64,000 nucleotides of DNA from an uncultured Eubacteriales bacterium. GTDB lineage: Bacteria > Bacillota > Clostridia > Christensenellales > Borkfalkiaceae. Under the pieces are notes generated by a model. The model had not been told where the DNA came from, made no database searches, and saw only the letters and a program-made list of their open reading frames with translations. The translations under genes and the position numbers were made by a program. The stretch is from the NCBI GenBank assembly GCA_905209085.1, contig CAJLRM010000004.1, forward strand, positions 248,001 to 312,000. Direction: 5' to 3'. This document shows positions 49,792-58,697 of the stretch, piece after piece; the stretch's first letter is position 1; every line of letters begins with the position of its first letter.

Positions 49792-50907
49792 TTACAGCAT
49801 CGTTCCCTTTTGGATAAAATAGGGAAGCAGCTCGCAGCCGCTGAGTTTGCGGCGGTCGGCAATAACGACGTTTTTATCGGTGATTACGCAGTCGAGAGAA
49901 GCGTTGCTGCCTATGATGGTATCCTGCATGATGATGGAATTTCTGACGCAGGCGCCTTTTGCGACTTTGACACCGCGGAACAAAATGGAATTTTCCACCC
50001 GCCCTTCTATTTCGCAGCCGTCGGAGATCAAAGAATTTTTAACGACGGTTTCTTCCCCGTATTTCGAGGGCGCGCTGTCGCGCACCTTCGTATAGATATC
50101 GCGCGCTCCGAACAGCTCGTCGCGGACGGTCTTTTCGAGGAGCTCCATATTGTGTTTATAATATGCCGCCATCGAATTGATGCCCGCGTAGTAGCCGCGG
50201 AAATCATAACGATAAATTTTCAGACTGTCCAGCTGTTTGGCGACGATATCGCTTTCGAAACAGGTATATCCGTGCGTGACGGCGTCTTCGACGAGGTTTA
50301 AAAGGAACTGGCGATTGAACACCATTACGTTTACGTAGACGTCCGCCTTCGTTTTGCTGCGTATGCGGGGACTGATTTTGACTTCGTTCACCCGTCCCTC
50401 TTTGTCCGCCCCGATAATCATGTAATTGGCCGTTTTCACGACGTCCTCGTAATGAGTGACCATCGTGATGTCGGCGTTCTTGCTTTGGTGATAAGCGAGA
50501 ATATCCGATATGTTCATCCGTGCGACGCCGTCGCAATCGGAAAAGACCACGTAATTTTCCTGACGCCTGTTCAAAAAGCTCGTCAATCCTTTCAAAGCTT
50601 CCAGGCGGGTCGTGTAGAGCTTTTCGCTCTCGTCGGAAAAGGGAGGCAGCAAAATAATCCCTCCGTCTTTACGGGCGAGATCCCAATCCTTGCCGCTGCC
50701 GAGGTGGTCGATCAGGGAGCGATAGTTGTTATTTGCCATAAGCCCTACCGTCATGATGCCCGCATTGACCATATTGGAGAGCGGGAAATCGATGAGGCGG
50801 TACCTTCCGCCGAACGGAATGGAAGCCATCGTCCTTCTGCGGACGAGTTCGGGCACGTTTTCTTCGTGCAAATTTGAAAAGATGACGCCGACTGCCGATG
50901 CTGACAT
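49792..50907 (-). CDS. glgD: GlgD, ADP-glucose pyrophosphorylase regulatory-type subunit
   Basis: The 371-residue protein has a degenerate nucleotidyltransferase domain (PFGGRYRLIDFPLSNMVNAGI is kept, but the N-terminal Gly-rich loop of GlgC is missing) and a C-terminal left-handed beta-helix. In Firmicutes GlgD pairs with GlgC to give a more active heterotetramer. It follows glgC by 16 bases. Confidence 0.94.
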   Translation of the reverse strand: MSASAVGVIFSNLHEENVPELVRRRTMASIPFGGRYRLIDFPLSNMVNAGIMTVGLMANNNYRSLIDHLGSGKDWDLARKDGGIILLPPFSDESEKLYTTRLEALKGLTSFLNRRQENYVVFSDCDGVARMNISDILAYHQSKNADITMVTHYEDVVKTANYMIIGADKEGRVNEVKISPRIRSKTKADVYVNVMVFNRQFLLNLVEDAVTHGYTCFESDIVAKQLDSLKIYRYDFRGYYAGINSMAAYYKHNMELLEKTVRDELFGARDIYTKVRDSAPSKYGEETVVKNSLISDGCEIEGRVENSILFRGVKVAKGACVRNSIIMQDTIIGSNASLDCVITDKNVVIADRRKLSGCELLPYFIQKGTML

Positions 50908-50923
50908 AGTATATGTTCCTCCC

Positions 50924-52117
50924 TTATGCCAAGATGTCTTTTTCGTTTTTTTGTCCGTTCAGGACCTTCACGCCGTCGCCCACGGCAATTTCCCGCCCGA
51001 GCACGACGATTTCCGCCTTCGGATTCTTTTCGACGCCGATCACCGCGTTTTTTCCGACAATCACGTTTTCGTCGATGATGGAATAGGAAACGGAGGCGCC
51101 CGCCTTGATGACGCTGTTGGCAAGCACTACGGCGTCTTTGACGACCGCGCCCGCCTCGACGACGACGTTGCTGCCGAGTACGGAATTTTCCACAGTTCCC
51201 TCTATTTCGCAGCCGAGCGCAACCATCGAATTTTTTACCACCGCGTTCTCGCCGATATATTCGGGCGGGGCGAGCGGGTTGCGGGAATGTATTTTCCAGG
51301 ATTTATCGTTGACGTCGAACGCCGGCGGCTCGCCGAGCAGATCCATATTCGCCTGCCAGAGTGAGGAAACCGTGCCCACGTCCTTCCAATATCCCTCGAA
51401 AAGGTAAGAATACATTTTTTCGCCCGCGTTCAGCATCGCAGGCAGCACGTCCTTTCCGAAATCCTTGGAGGAATTGGGATCGGCGTCGTCCTCTTCGAGA
51501 TATTTAAAAAGCTTACTTGCCGTAAAAATGTAAATTCCCATCGAGGCGAGCGTGCTTTTTGGCGCTTTGGGTTTTTCCTCGAATTGATAAATGGAGCCGT
51601 CGGGATTGGTATTGAGAATTCCGAAGCGGGACGCCTCGTTTAAGGGAACGTCGATGGCAGCTATCGTGCAGTCCGCCCCCTTTTCGATATGTGCCCGCAG
51701 CATGGCGGCATAATCCATCTTATAGATATGATCCCCCGAGAGGACGAGCACATAATCGGGATTATACATTTTCATAAAATGCATATTCTGATAGATCGCG
51801 TTTGCCGTACCCTGATACCAAGTGGAACGGGACTTTGCCTGATAAGGCGAAAGAATGTGAACGCCGCCGAAAGCTCTGTCGAGGTCCCAAGGCTGTCCGT
51901 TGCCGATGTATTCGTTGAGAATCAGCGGCTGATATTGGGTGAGTACGCCTACTGTATCGATTCCCGAATTGATACAATTGGAAAGCGGGAAATCGATGAT
52001 ACGATACTTCGCGCCGAAAGCAACAGCCGGTTTGGCGATGTTATTGGTGAGCGCGAAAAGCCGACTGCCTTGTCCGCCCGCGAGAAGCATGGCGACGCAT
52101 TCTTTTTTTCTCTGCAT
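50924..52117 (-). CDS. glgC: glucose-1-phosphate adenylyltransferase
   Basis: The 397-residue enzyme makes ADP-glucose from ATP and glucose 1-phosphate, the committed step of glycogen synthesis. [24 protein letters not shown] is the nucleotide loop (about residue 10), with [10 protein letters not shown] and the substrate region EKPKAP near residue 190, and a C-terminal hexapeptide beta-helix. It lies 22 bases behind glgB. Confidence 0.96.
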   Translation of the reverse strand: MQRKKECVAMLLAGGQGSRLFALTNNIAKPAVAFGAKYRIIDFPLSNCINSGIDTVGVLTQYQPLILNEYIGNGQPWDLDRAFGGVHILSPYQAKSRSTWYQGTANAIYQNMHFMKMYNPDYVLVLSGDHIYKMDYAAMLRAHIEKGADCTIAAIDVPLNEASRFGILNTNPDGSIYQFEEKPKAPKSTLASMGIYIFTASKLFKYLEEDDADPNSSKDFGKDVLPAMLNAGEKMYSYLFEGYWKDVGTVSSLWQANMDLLGEPPAFDVNDKSWKIHSRNPLAPPEYIGENAVVKNSMVALGCEIEGTVENSVLGSNVVVEAGAVVKDAVVLANSVIKAGASVSYSIIDENVIVGKNAVIGVEKNPKAEIVVLGREIAVGDGVKVLNGQKNEKDILA

Positions 52118-52138
52118 GATAAAACCCCCGGATATACT

Positions 52139-54031
52139 TTAATCTATTTTTGTCAAATACACGCAGGTCAGTTTGGGAACATCGATACGAATGGAATATT
52201 CCTTGCCGTGACTCGGCGTTTTCGTCGTTGTAAAAATACGTTTTTTCAATGTACCGCTGCCCCCGTATTTTACGGAATCGGTGTTGAAAATCAATCTATA
52301 TTTGCCCTTTTCGATGCCGAGCGTGTAATTGGTCAATTCCACCCCGGAGAAATTGAGAAGAACCACGATCTGATTTCCCGCTTTGTCCTTGCGGATATAA
52401 GAGATGAAGTTTCTGTCGGCGTCGTTGGGTGCGAGCCACTCAAACCCGTCCCAGGAATCCTCGATCTCATAGAAAGCGGGCGTATCGAGATAAAAACGAT
52501 TCAAATCGCGTATCGCTTCGGAGAGCTTTTCGTGAAGCGGATACTTTTTCAGGAAAAATTCCACGCCTTCGCTGTAATCCCATTCTTTGAACTGACCGAA
52601 CTCCGTGCCCATAAAGTTGAGCTTTTTTCCGGGATGGGACATCATATATCCCATAAAACACCTGACACCCGCGAACTTGTCCTCGTAACTACCCGGCATT
52701 TTGCTGATGAGAGAGGCTTTTCCGTGTACGACTTCGTCGTGTGAAATGGGCAGAATATAATTTTCCGAGAACGCGTACATCATGGAAAAGGTAAGTTTGT
52801 TGTGATTGTACTGCCGATAGATGGGATCGGTGGAAAGGTAGGATAAAACATCGTTCATCCAGCCCATATTCCACTTGAAATTGAAGCCGAGTCCGCCCAC
52901 GTCCGTGGGGCGGGTGATGAGGGGCCATGCCGTCGATTCTTCCGCAATCATCAAGGCGTGCGGGAAGTACCCGAATACGGCTTCGTTAAGACGGCGCAAA
53001 AACGCCACCGCTTCGAGATTTTTATTGTCGCCGTAGATATTCGGTATCCATTCGCCCGGTTTTTTGTCGTAATCGAGGTAGAGCATAGACGCCACGGCGT
53101 CTACACGCAGTCCGTCGACGTGATATTTCTCAAAGAAAAATATCGCGTCCGAGATCAGGAAAGACATCACCTCCTCCCGACCATAATCGAATTTTCTCGT
53201 GCCCCAGCCGCGATTTTCCATCCTGTCCCACTGCGACGGCTCATACAGAGGCTCGCCGTCAAACTCGTATAAACCGAATTCGTCCTTGGGAAAATGCGCG
53301 GGAACCCAATCGAGAATAATCCCGATCCCGGCGGCGTGAAATGCGTCGACGAGATGCATAAAATCGTGCGGCGTTCCAAGGCGCGACGTAATGGCGTAAT
53401 ATCCCGTCACCTGATACCCCCACGAACCGTCGAAAGGATATTCCGTGACAGGCATAAATTCCACATGGGTATACCCCATCGATTTCACGTATTCCACGAG
53501 ATCTTTCGCTAATTCCCGATAGGTATAGGGATGCCCGTCCTCGTGAAGTTTCCAGGACGCAAGGTTCACCTCATAGATATTGAGGGGAGAAGCATAGATA
53601 TTCTTATGCCCCAGCCTGTCCAAATATTCCTTATCCGTCCATTTGAAACCGGACAAATCGTATAATTTGGACGCGTTCGGCGAACCCGGCCCGGGCGTTT
53701 CGGCATGAAAAGCATACGGATCCGCTTTATATAAAAAGCGTCCGTCCTGTGTTTCGATGCAATATTTATAAACATCGTACTGTTTTAAATCGGGAATAAA
53801 AAGCTCAAACGTTTCCTGATCAATCAGCTTTTGCATCACGTGAGTATCTTTATCCCATTTATTGAAGTCACCGACGACGGAAACGCGTTTCGCGTGCGGC
53901 GCCCAGACTCGGAAAATATAACCGTGTTTCCGATTGTGGACGGCGGGATGCGCCCCCATCGTTTCGTAAACTTTAAAATTAGTTCCGTGATGAAAAAGAT
54001 GCAAAGGAAAACTTGTCTGGGATTCGCTCAT
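52139..54031 (-). CDS. glgB: 1,4-alpha-glucan branching enzyme
   Basis: The 630-residue enzyme introduces alpha-1,6 branches. It has a CBM48 domain (FRVWAPHAKRVSVVGDFNKW) and a GH13 barrel with MPVTEYPFDGSWGYQVTGYYA, DWVPAHFPKD, GLRVDAVASMLY carrying the nucleophile, EEST and ISHDEVVHGKAS. It is the first gene of the glycogen cluster; a leader of about 170 bases precedes it. Confidence 0.96.
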   Translation of the reverse strand: MSESQTSFPLHLFHHGTNFKVYETMGAHPAVHNRKHGYIFRVWAPHAKRVSVVGDFNKWDKDTHVMQKLIDQETFELFIPDLKQYDVYKYCIETQDGRFLYKADPYAFHAETPGPGSPNASKLYDLSGFKWTDKEYLDRLGHKNIYASPLNIYEVNLASWKLHEDGHPYTYRELAKDLVEYVKSMGYTHVEFMPVTEYPFDGSWGYQVTGYYAITSRLGTPHDFMHLVDAFHAAGIGIILDWVPAHFPKDEFGLYEFDGEPLYEPSQWDRMENRGWGTRKFDYGREEVMSFLISDAIFFFEKYHVDGLRVDAVASMLYLDYDKKPGEWIPNIYGDNKNLEAVAFLRRLNEAVFGYFPHALMIAEESTAWPLITRPTDVGGLGFNFKWNMGWMNDVLSYLSTDPIYRQYNHNKLTFSMMYAFSENYILPISHDEVVHGKASLISKMPGSYEDKFAGVRCFMGYMMSHPGKKLNFMGTEFGQFKEWDYSEGVEFFLKKYPLHEKLSEAIRDLNRFYLDTPAFYEIEDSWDGFEWLAPNDADRNFISYIRKDKAGNQIVVLLNFSGVELTNYTLGIEKGKYRLIFNTDSVKYGGSGTLKKRIFTTTKTPSHGKEYSIRIDVPKLTCVYLTKID

Positions 54032-54210
54032 TTCAATATCTCCTGGATTTTTGAAGGGCTAAGACCGAAAAAAGGAAAAAGCTTGTTTCATTTTTCGAAA
54101 ATTGTGAATGAATATCATAATGACAAAAATTTGAAAAAAGAAGCAGCGATTCGGTACGCATTTAATTTCCAAAGCAGAGCGGAAAACGGCGTACTCTTTT
54201 CATAGGCTTT

Positions 54211-54239
54211 ATTATACTACACTTTTTTCATTATTTCAA
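54211..54239 (-). promoter_or_regulatory. promoter of the glycogen operon
   Basis: Minus strand TTGAAA (54239-54234) and TATAAT (54216-54211) with a 17-base spacer. Transcription would begin near 54204. Confidence 0.78.
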
Positions 54240-54782
54240 GACCAAAATGAAAAATTTTTTAATTTTTTTACAATTTTTTTCCACATAATTGTCAAGGAAT
54301 GGCGTTTTTACATTTTTTAAAAGGTCTTCTCTTTTTTTAAGAACGAAAAACGCGCAAAAACGTGCGTTATCAATTCCGACGGCAAGCCTTAAAAATTTTC
54401 TAAAAATCGCCCGAACTATTCCTGAAAAACCGAATTGATCGGAAACTTAAATGGAAAAACTAAAAAATTGCGCATTTTTTACTCGAAAGATGACGTCGTA
54501 TCAATTTTGCTCTCTTCAGCTCAAAATGTTTTTTTGCCGACGCTTATGAAAAAAATAGAGATACACTTACTCGGAAGTCTACCCTTCTCCGATATTTAGC
54601 CACTACCTATCAGTATGTGTAAAGATAACACGCAAAATGCGAGGAGCAAGCGACTGTCACAAATTACTATGCGTGTCATATATAATACGTGTGAAATAGT
54701 AATATAGGTATTTTAGAAGTAGATATTATGTACAAAGTAGTTTTTAACATATGTCTAACATAGTTATTATGCCATGCATACT
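54240..54782. other. AT-rich gene-less region between the glycogen and polA-coaE operons
   Basis: No ORF of note on either strand. It holds homopolymer T/A runs, a TATAAT-containing segment at 54681-54686 with no good -35, a small CGGAAG/CTTCTCCG hairpin near 54572-54592, and a copy of the glg intergenic motif (TATGTCTAACATA at 54750-54762). Confidence 0.5.
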
Positions 54783-54807
54783 AAAAGGAGGTTTTTAGCC
54801 TCCTTTT
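54783..54807. terminator. terminator downstream of coaE
   Basis: AAAAGGAGG (54783-54791) pairs with CCTCCTTTT (54799-54807). It can end polA-coaE transcripts on the minus strand and any plus-strand RNA. Confidence 0.8.
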
Positions 54808-54847
54808 ATCAGTGAAGAGATATTCTTGCGTATCCCGCTATTATTTT

Positions 54848-54868
54848 GTTTCACAAGTATAGTTTCAC
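54848..54868. repeat. repeat copy 1: GTTTCAC-N7-GTTTCAC
   Basis: GTTTCACAAGTATAGTTTCA followed by C; overlaps the coaE stop codon. A near-identical copy lies at 55509-55529 on the other side of coaE (about 18 of 21 identical). Confidence 0.6.
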
Positions 54869-55473
54869 GCGAGGGACTTAAAAAGAGTGCGCAGGATTCC
54901 CTCTGTTTGTTTTTTGAGAAATGAAAAATCTCCGTCATTTTTCAATAAAAGAATTTTATCCTCCTCTTTATACTGAGGTGAATAAAAACATTCGTAGTCG
55001 TATTGATTTTCAATTCGAGATAGGATGTCGGAGCGTTTTGTCTTATCTCTTTCCATTACGGAACGTATCCGCTCTTCTCTTGGTCGGAGGACGACGATCG
55101 CGCGGTTAAAATAATTTAAGGAATTGCTTTCGAAGAGAAGCGGCACTTCGGCAAACACGAATTTGGAGTCTTCTTTTTCCATTTGCTCTCGCAGTTTTTG
55201 CATAATCAGAGGATGCGATAAGGCGTTCAGTTTTTTTAGAGCTTGTTTATCGTCAAATACGAGTTTTGCCAGTTTTTCTTTGACAATTTTTCCGTTTTCG
55301 ATTGCAGTGGGAAAAAGTATTTTTATTTCTTCGATATACTTCGCGTCTTTCATTAATTCCCGATTGATGTTGTCGCAGGAAAAAACGGGAAATCCCATCG
55401 TTCGGATTATCTCCGCTACGCTGGATTTTCCGCTTCCGATTCCGCCGGTAATGGCAATATAGATTTTTTCCAT
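54865..55473 (-). CDS. coaE: dephospho-CoA kinase
   Basis: Starting at ATG 55473 with a G-rich ribosome binding site, the protein has 202 residues. It phosphorylates dephospho-CoA in the last step of CoA synthesis. The P-loop is AITGGIGSGKSSVAEII (about residue 6), followed by FSCDNINRELM and the FVFAEVPLLFES region; the HPLI motif is present as ALSHPLIMQK. polA-coaE is a common pair. Confidence 0.95.
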   Translation of the reverse strand: MEKIYIAITGGIGSGKSSVAEIIRTMGFPVFSCDNINRELMKDAKYIEEIKILFPTAIENGKIVKEKLAKLVFDDKQALKKLNALSHPLIMQKLREQMEKEDSKFVFAEVPLLFESNSLNYFNRAIVVLRPREERIRSVMERDKTKRSDILSRIENQYDYECFYSPQYKEEDKILLLKNDGDFSFLKKQTEGILRTLFKSLA

Positions 55474-55508
55474 AGGGAATCCCCCCAAGATAAACAGTTA
55501 ATAATTAT

Positions 55509-55529
55509 GTTTCACGAGTATGGTTTCAT
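55509..55529. repeat. repeat copy 2: GTTTCAC-N7-GTTTCAT
   Basis: GTTTCACGAGTATGGTTTCA followed by T, in the polA-coaE gap. An inverted GTGAAAC follows at about 55553-55560. Confidence 0.6.
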
Positions 55530-55580
55530 AAATAGAATCGGGAAACAATAAACGTGAAACATTAAGCCTTTTTCGACGAG

Positions 55581-58163
55581 TTATTTAGCGGCATACCAAT
55601 TTTTACCGATGCCGACCTCTACGGTGAGAGGAACTTTCAATTTGACTGCGTTTTCCATTTCCGTTTGTAAAATTTCGGATACGACTTCCTGTTCTTCCGT
55701 CGGGCAGTCGATGACCAATTCGTCATGCACTTGCAGTACGAGCTTTGCGCGAAGTTTTTTGTCTTTCAATTTTTTATAGACGTTGATCATCGCGATCTTG
55801 ATAATATCGGCGCTGGAACCTTGGAGTGGCATATTCATTGCGGCGCGTTCCCCGAAAGAACGAACGTTGTGGTTGGAGGACTTTAATTCGTTTATCACCC
55901 GCCTGCGCCCAAATAGCGTGGTAATATAGCCGTCCCGTTTAGCCGTTTCCACATTCTTGTCCATATAATTTTTGACGTCGGAATAAGTTTCGAAATATTT
56001 ATCGATATACTCTTTGGCGCGTTTCGCGCTGATAGAGAGATCTTTTCCCAAACCGAACGAACTGATGCCGTAAATAATGCCGAAATTGACGGCTTTTGCT
56101 CCCCTGCGCATTTGCGCGGTCACGTTTTCGATTGGCACGGAAAAGACCTGAGAAGCGGTAATAGAATGAATGTCTTTATGGGCTTTATAGGCTTCGATAA
56201 GCTCTTTACAGCCGGAAAAATGAGCCAGCAGACGAAGTTCTATCTGCGAATAGTCCGCATCCACGAGTACATTGCCGGGAGAAGCCTTGAAGAGCTTTCT
56301 AAGCTCTTTCCCCTCTTCGTTGCGGACGGGTATATTTTGAAGATTGGGATTGGCGCTGGAAAGCCGTCCCGTGGAAGTATTCATCTGATTGTAGGTCGTA
56401 TGAACTTTTCCTTCGGAAATCAAAGGCTTGAATCCCTCCACATAGGTGGAATTGAGTTTTTGAATCTGTCTGTAACGCAGGAGCAAACGCACGATTTCAT
56501 AGTCCTCGGCGTATTTTTCCAGCACTTCCGCCGTAGTGCTGTAATTTTTCTTTGCTTTGCTCTTTTGGGCGTCACCGTTGCCGATTTTCAGTTTTTCAAA
56601 AAGAATTTTGCCAAGCTGCGCGGGCGAATTGATATTGAATTGTTCCCCCGCCAAGGTATAGATTCTTTCGGTGAGCTGTTTGAGTTCGGTATTGTATTTT
56701 AAAGAAAATTCGTTCAGCGTTTCTCTGTCTACACAGACTCCCGTCTGTTCCATGTCGAACAGAACGACTGAAAGAGGCTGTTCGATATCGCGGTACAGCT
56801 TCTTTTCGGCATCGTTCAACATTTCCCAGAAAATGCGGTAAAGACGAAAGATGCCGTACGCCTTGTTCTGCACGGGCAGAGAATAATAATTGAGGCAAAA
56901 GTCCAGCGTATCGGAATTGCCGATTCCTTCGGCGATATATTTCATCAGGGAAACGTCTTCGAACGGCGCGGAAAATTCTATTCCCAGCTCCGCCAAGCGA
57001 TGTCTGAGTTCCTTGGAGTTATAGAGAACAACCGTTTTTTCGCTCAAAAAAATAGCTTCGAACAAGGGTTTTACCGAATGAAGAAAGAAGCCGATATCGA
57101 GGAGATTTTCCTTAATCGGCAAAACGATTTCCTCCTTTTTTCCGTCGTCAAAAAAGAAACGGAATCCCTCGTTGTTCCAGCAACAGGCCACGTTGTCGGC
57201 TTCGGAGGCTTGGAAAAGCGCGATTGCATCTTCGATGGTCGCGGGGAACTTTTCTGCGATTGCCTCGATTTGTTCCTCCTCTTTTCTGTCGGGCTGACTT
57301 TGCGTTTTTTCGTCTTCGAAGACAGACAATGTAACCATACTTTTAAAATCGAGTTCGGCAAATTTTTCCCGAACGGTGTGCGAAAAAGGCATTTTCAATA
57401 CGCACTCCGATAAAGTGACTTTGAGCGGAACCGCGGTGTCGATGGTGGCGAGATCGCGCGAAAAATAAGCGGATTCTTTATTTTCGGATAACTTTTTATT
57501 CAATGCGCCCTTGATTTCATCGAGGTGCGCATAAATGCCGTCGAGATTTTGATACTGCGCGAGGAGCTGCATGGCCGACTTTTCGCCTATCCCCGGTACG
57601 CCGGGGATATTATCCGACTTATCGCCCATTAAAGATTTCAAATCGATGATCTGCGGCGGCGTCAACCCCACTTCTTCATAAAAATTTTCGGGATTCAGTT
57701 CCAAAATATCGCTGACACCTTTGCGCGTATAACACACGCTCGTCGTGTCGTCCACGAGTTGATAGGCATCCCTGTCCCCCGTATAGATATACGTTGGAAG
57801 ATCGAATTGCTTTGCCAGAGTTCCGATGACGTCGTCCGCTTCGTAGCCTTCCTTTTCGCAGATTTTGATTTTCATCAGGGAAAGAACTTCTTTGAGAACC
57901 GGGACCTGCACGACGAGATCTTCCGGCATCGGTTTTCTTCCCGCTTTATAATCGGCGTACATTTCGTGGCGGAAAGTCGGCGCGTGCAGATCGAATGCCA
58001 CGACGAGATAGGTGGGCTTTTTATCGGAAATCAGCTTCAATAAAAGTTTTATGAAGCCGAAAATGCCGTTTGTGGGCAGTCCGTTTTTTGCCGTAAAGAG
58101 CGGGGTTGCGTAGTAAGCTCTGTTGAGTAAACTATTGCCGTCAATCAATACTAATTTATCCAT
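55581..58163 (-). CDS. polA: DNA polymerase I
   Basis: 860 residues: 5'-nuclease domain (about 1-290; LVLIDGNSLLNRAYYA, GEGYEADDVIGTLA-like and TGDRDAYQLV), a reduced 3'-5' exonuclease-like domain lacking clear catalytic acidic residues, and the polymerase domain. Polymerase motifs are VDADYSQIELRLLAH (A), RRGAKAVNFGIIYGIS (B) and LQVHDELVID (C). It fills gaps in repair and removes RNA primers. Its promoter is directly upstream. Confidence 0.96.
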   Translation of the reverse strand: MDKLVLIDGNSLLNRAYYATPLFTAKNGLPTNGIFGFIKLLLKLISDKKPTYLVVAFDLHAPTFRHEMYADYKAGRKPMPEDLVVQVPVLKEVLSLMKIKICEKEGYEADDVIGTLAKQFDLPTYIYTGDRDAYQLVDDTTSVCYTRKGVSDILELNPENFYEEVGLTPPQIIDLKSLMGDKSDNIPGVPGIGEKSAMQLLAQYQNLDGIYAHLDEIKGALNKKLSENKESAYFSRDLATIDTAVPLKVTLSECVLKMPFSHTVREKFAELDFKSMVTLSVFEDEKTQSQPDRKEEEQIEAIAEKFPATIEDAIALFQASEADNVACCWNNEGFRFFFDDGKKEEIVLPIKENLLDIGFFLHSVKPLFEAIFLSEKTVVLYNSKELRHRLAELGIEFSAPFEDVSLMKYIAEGIGNSDTLDFCLNYYSLPVQNKAYGIFRLYRIFWEMLNDAEKKLYRDIEQPLSVVLFDMEQTGVCVDRETLNEFSLKYNTELKQLTERIYTLAGEQFNINSPAQLGKILFEKLKIGNGDAQKSKAKKNYSTTAEVLEKYAEDYEIVRLLLRYRQIQKLNSTYVEGFKPLISEGKVHTTYNQMNTSTGRLSSANPNLQNIPVRNEEGKELRKLFKASPGNVLVDADYSQIELRLLAHFSGCKELIEAYKAHKDIHSITASQVFSVPIENVTAQMRRGAKAVNFGIIYGISSFGLGKDLSISAKRAKEYIDKYFETYSDVKNYMDKNVETAKRDGYITTLFGRRRVINELKSSNHNVRSFGERAAMNMPLQGSSADIIKIAMINVYKKLKDKKLRAKLVLQVHDELVIDCPTEEQEVVSEILQTEMENAVKLKVPLTVEVGIGKNWYAAK

Positions 58164-58192
58164 AAAAAGAATTCCTTAAATTTCTTGTTATC

Positions 58193-58221
58193 ATTGTACC
58201 ACGAAATAAAAAAAATCGCAA
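58193..58221 (-). promoter_or_regulatory. promoter of polA-coaE
   Basis: Minus strand TTGCGA (58221-58216) and TACAAT (58198-58193) are 17 bases apart; the start codon is 30 bases further on. Confidence 0.7.
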
Positions 58222-58271
58222 GGGAAAGAGAAAAAGATTGAAAAAAAGTCAAAAAAGAATAAGGAAAACAG

Positions 58272-58300
58272 TTGATTTTTTTTTCGGTATCATATATAAT
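58272..58300 (+). promoter_or_regulatory. promoter of tRNA-Leu
   Basis: TTGATT (58272-58277) and TATAAT (58295-58300) with a 17-base spacer, 31 bases before the tRNA. Confidence 0.75.
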
Positions 58301-58331
58301 ATTAATGTTTCACAATTCCATTCAATTTTAT

Positions 58332-58419
58332 GCCGCTGTGGTGAAATTGGCAGACGCGATGGACTCAAAATCCATTGGACTAATCCTCCGTGCCGGTTCG
58401 ACTCCGGCCAGCGGCACCA
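58332..58419 (+). tRNA. tRNA-Leu (CAA anticodon), CCA encoded
   Basis: Acceptor GCCGCTG/CAGCGGC with discriminator A and encoded CCA, anticodon stem GATGGA/TCCATT with loop CTCAAAA (anticodon CAA), a long variable arm (ACTAATCCTCCGT region) typical of class II tRNA, and T-loop GGTTCGACTCC. The length of 88 bases fits tRNA-Leu. Confidence 0.94.
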
Positions 58420-58427
58420 AATCGGAA

Positions 58428-58474
58428 CAATTCGAACCATTTAGTAACTTTATAATGGTTTCGGATTGTTTTTT
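58428..58474 (+). terminator. terminator of tRNA-Leu
   Basis: CAATTCGAACCAT pairs with ATGGTTTCGGATTG (one bulge, G-T pair), followed by six T at 58469-58474. Confidence 0.8.
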
Positions 58475-58501
58475 CTTTTCCTCAACTCTAAAAAATCTTT
58501 T

Positions 58502-58540
58502 AATACTCCTCCGCCTACATAGCACGCGGAGGAGTATTTT
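58502..58540. terminator. strong 13-bp hairpin
   Basis: AATACTCCTCCGC (58502-58514) and GCGGAGGAGTATT (58526-58538), then TTAT. It may be a second terminator or insulation before the regulator gene. Confidence 0.6.
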
Positions 58541-58627
58541 ATCATATTTCTGTAAAACAAGAGTTGAAAAATATTTTTTCTAATTATTACCACTTTTAAG
58601 ATTTTTGCTCTTAACCAACCGAAAATG

Positions 58628-58656
58628 TGGAAATTTTTTTTAAACCGTGCTATAAT
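58628..58656 (+). promoter_or_regulatory. promoter of the tandem GntR-type gene
   Basis: A weak TGGAAA (58628-58633) and perfect TATAAT (58651-58656), 17 bases apart. Confidence 0.5.
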
Positions 58657-58697
58657 GAAATCATAAAAATCGGGCATCTGCTCATAGGAGGTCGCCG

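Noticed and set aside
53831..54205. Plus-strand frame over the glgB start and leader
   Set aside because: It overlaps glgB and its leader, lacks a domain and has no promoter or ribosome binding site.
58332..58419. tRNA-Leu as integration site of the nearby integrase
   Set aside because: No second copy of the tRNA 3' end was found near the integrase, and an intact regulator gene lies between.
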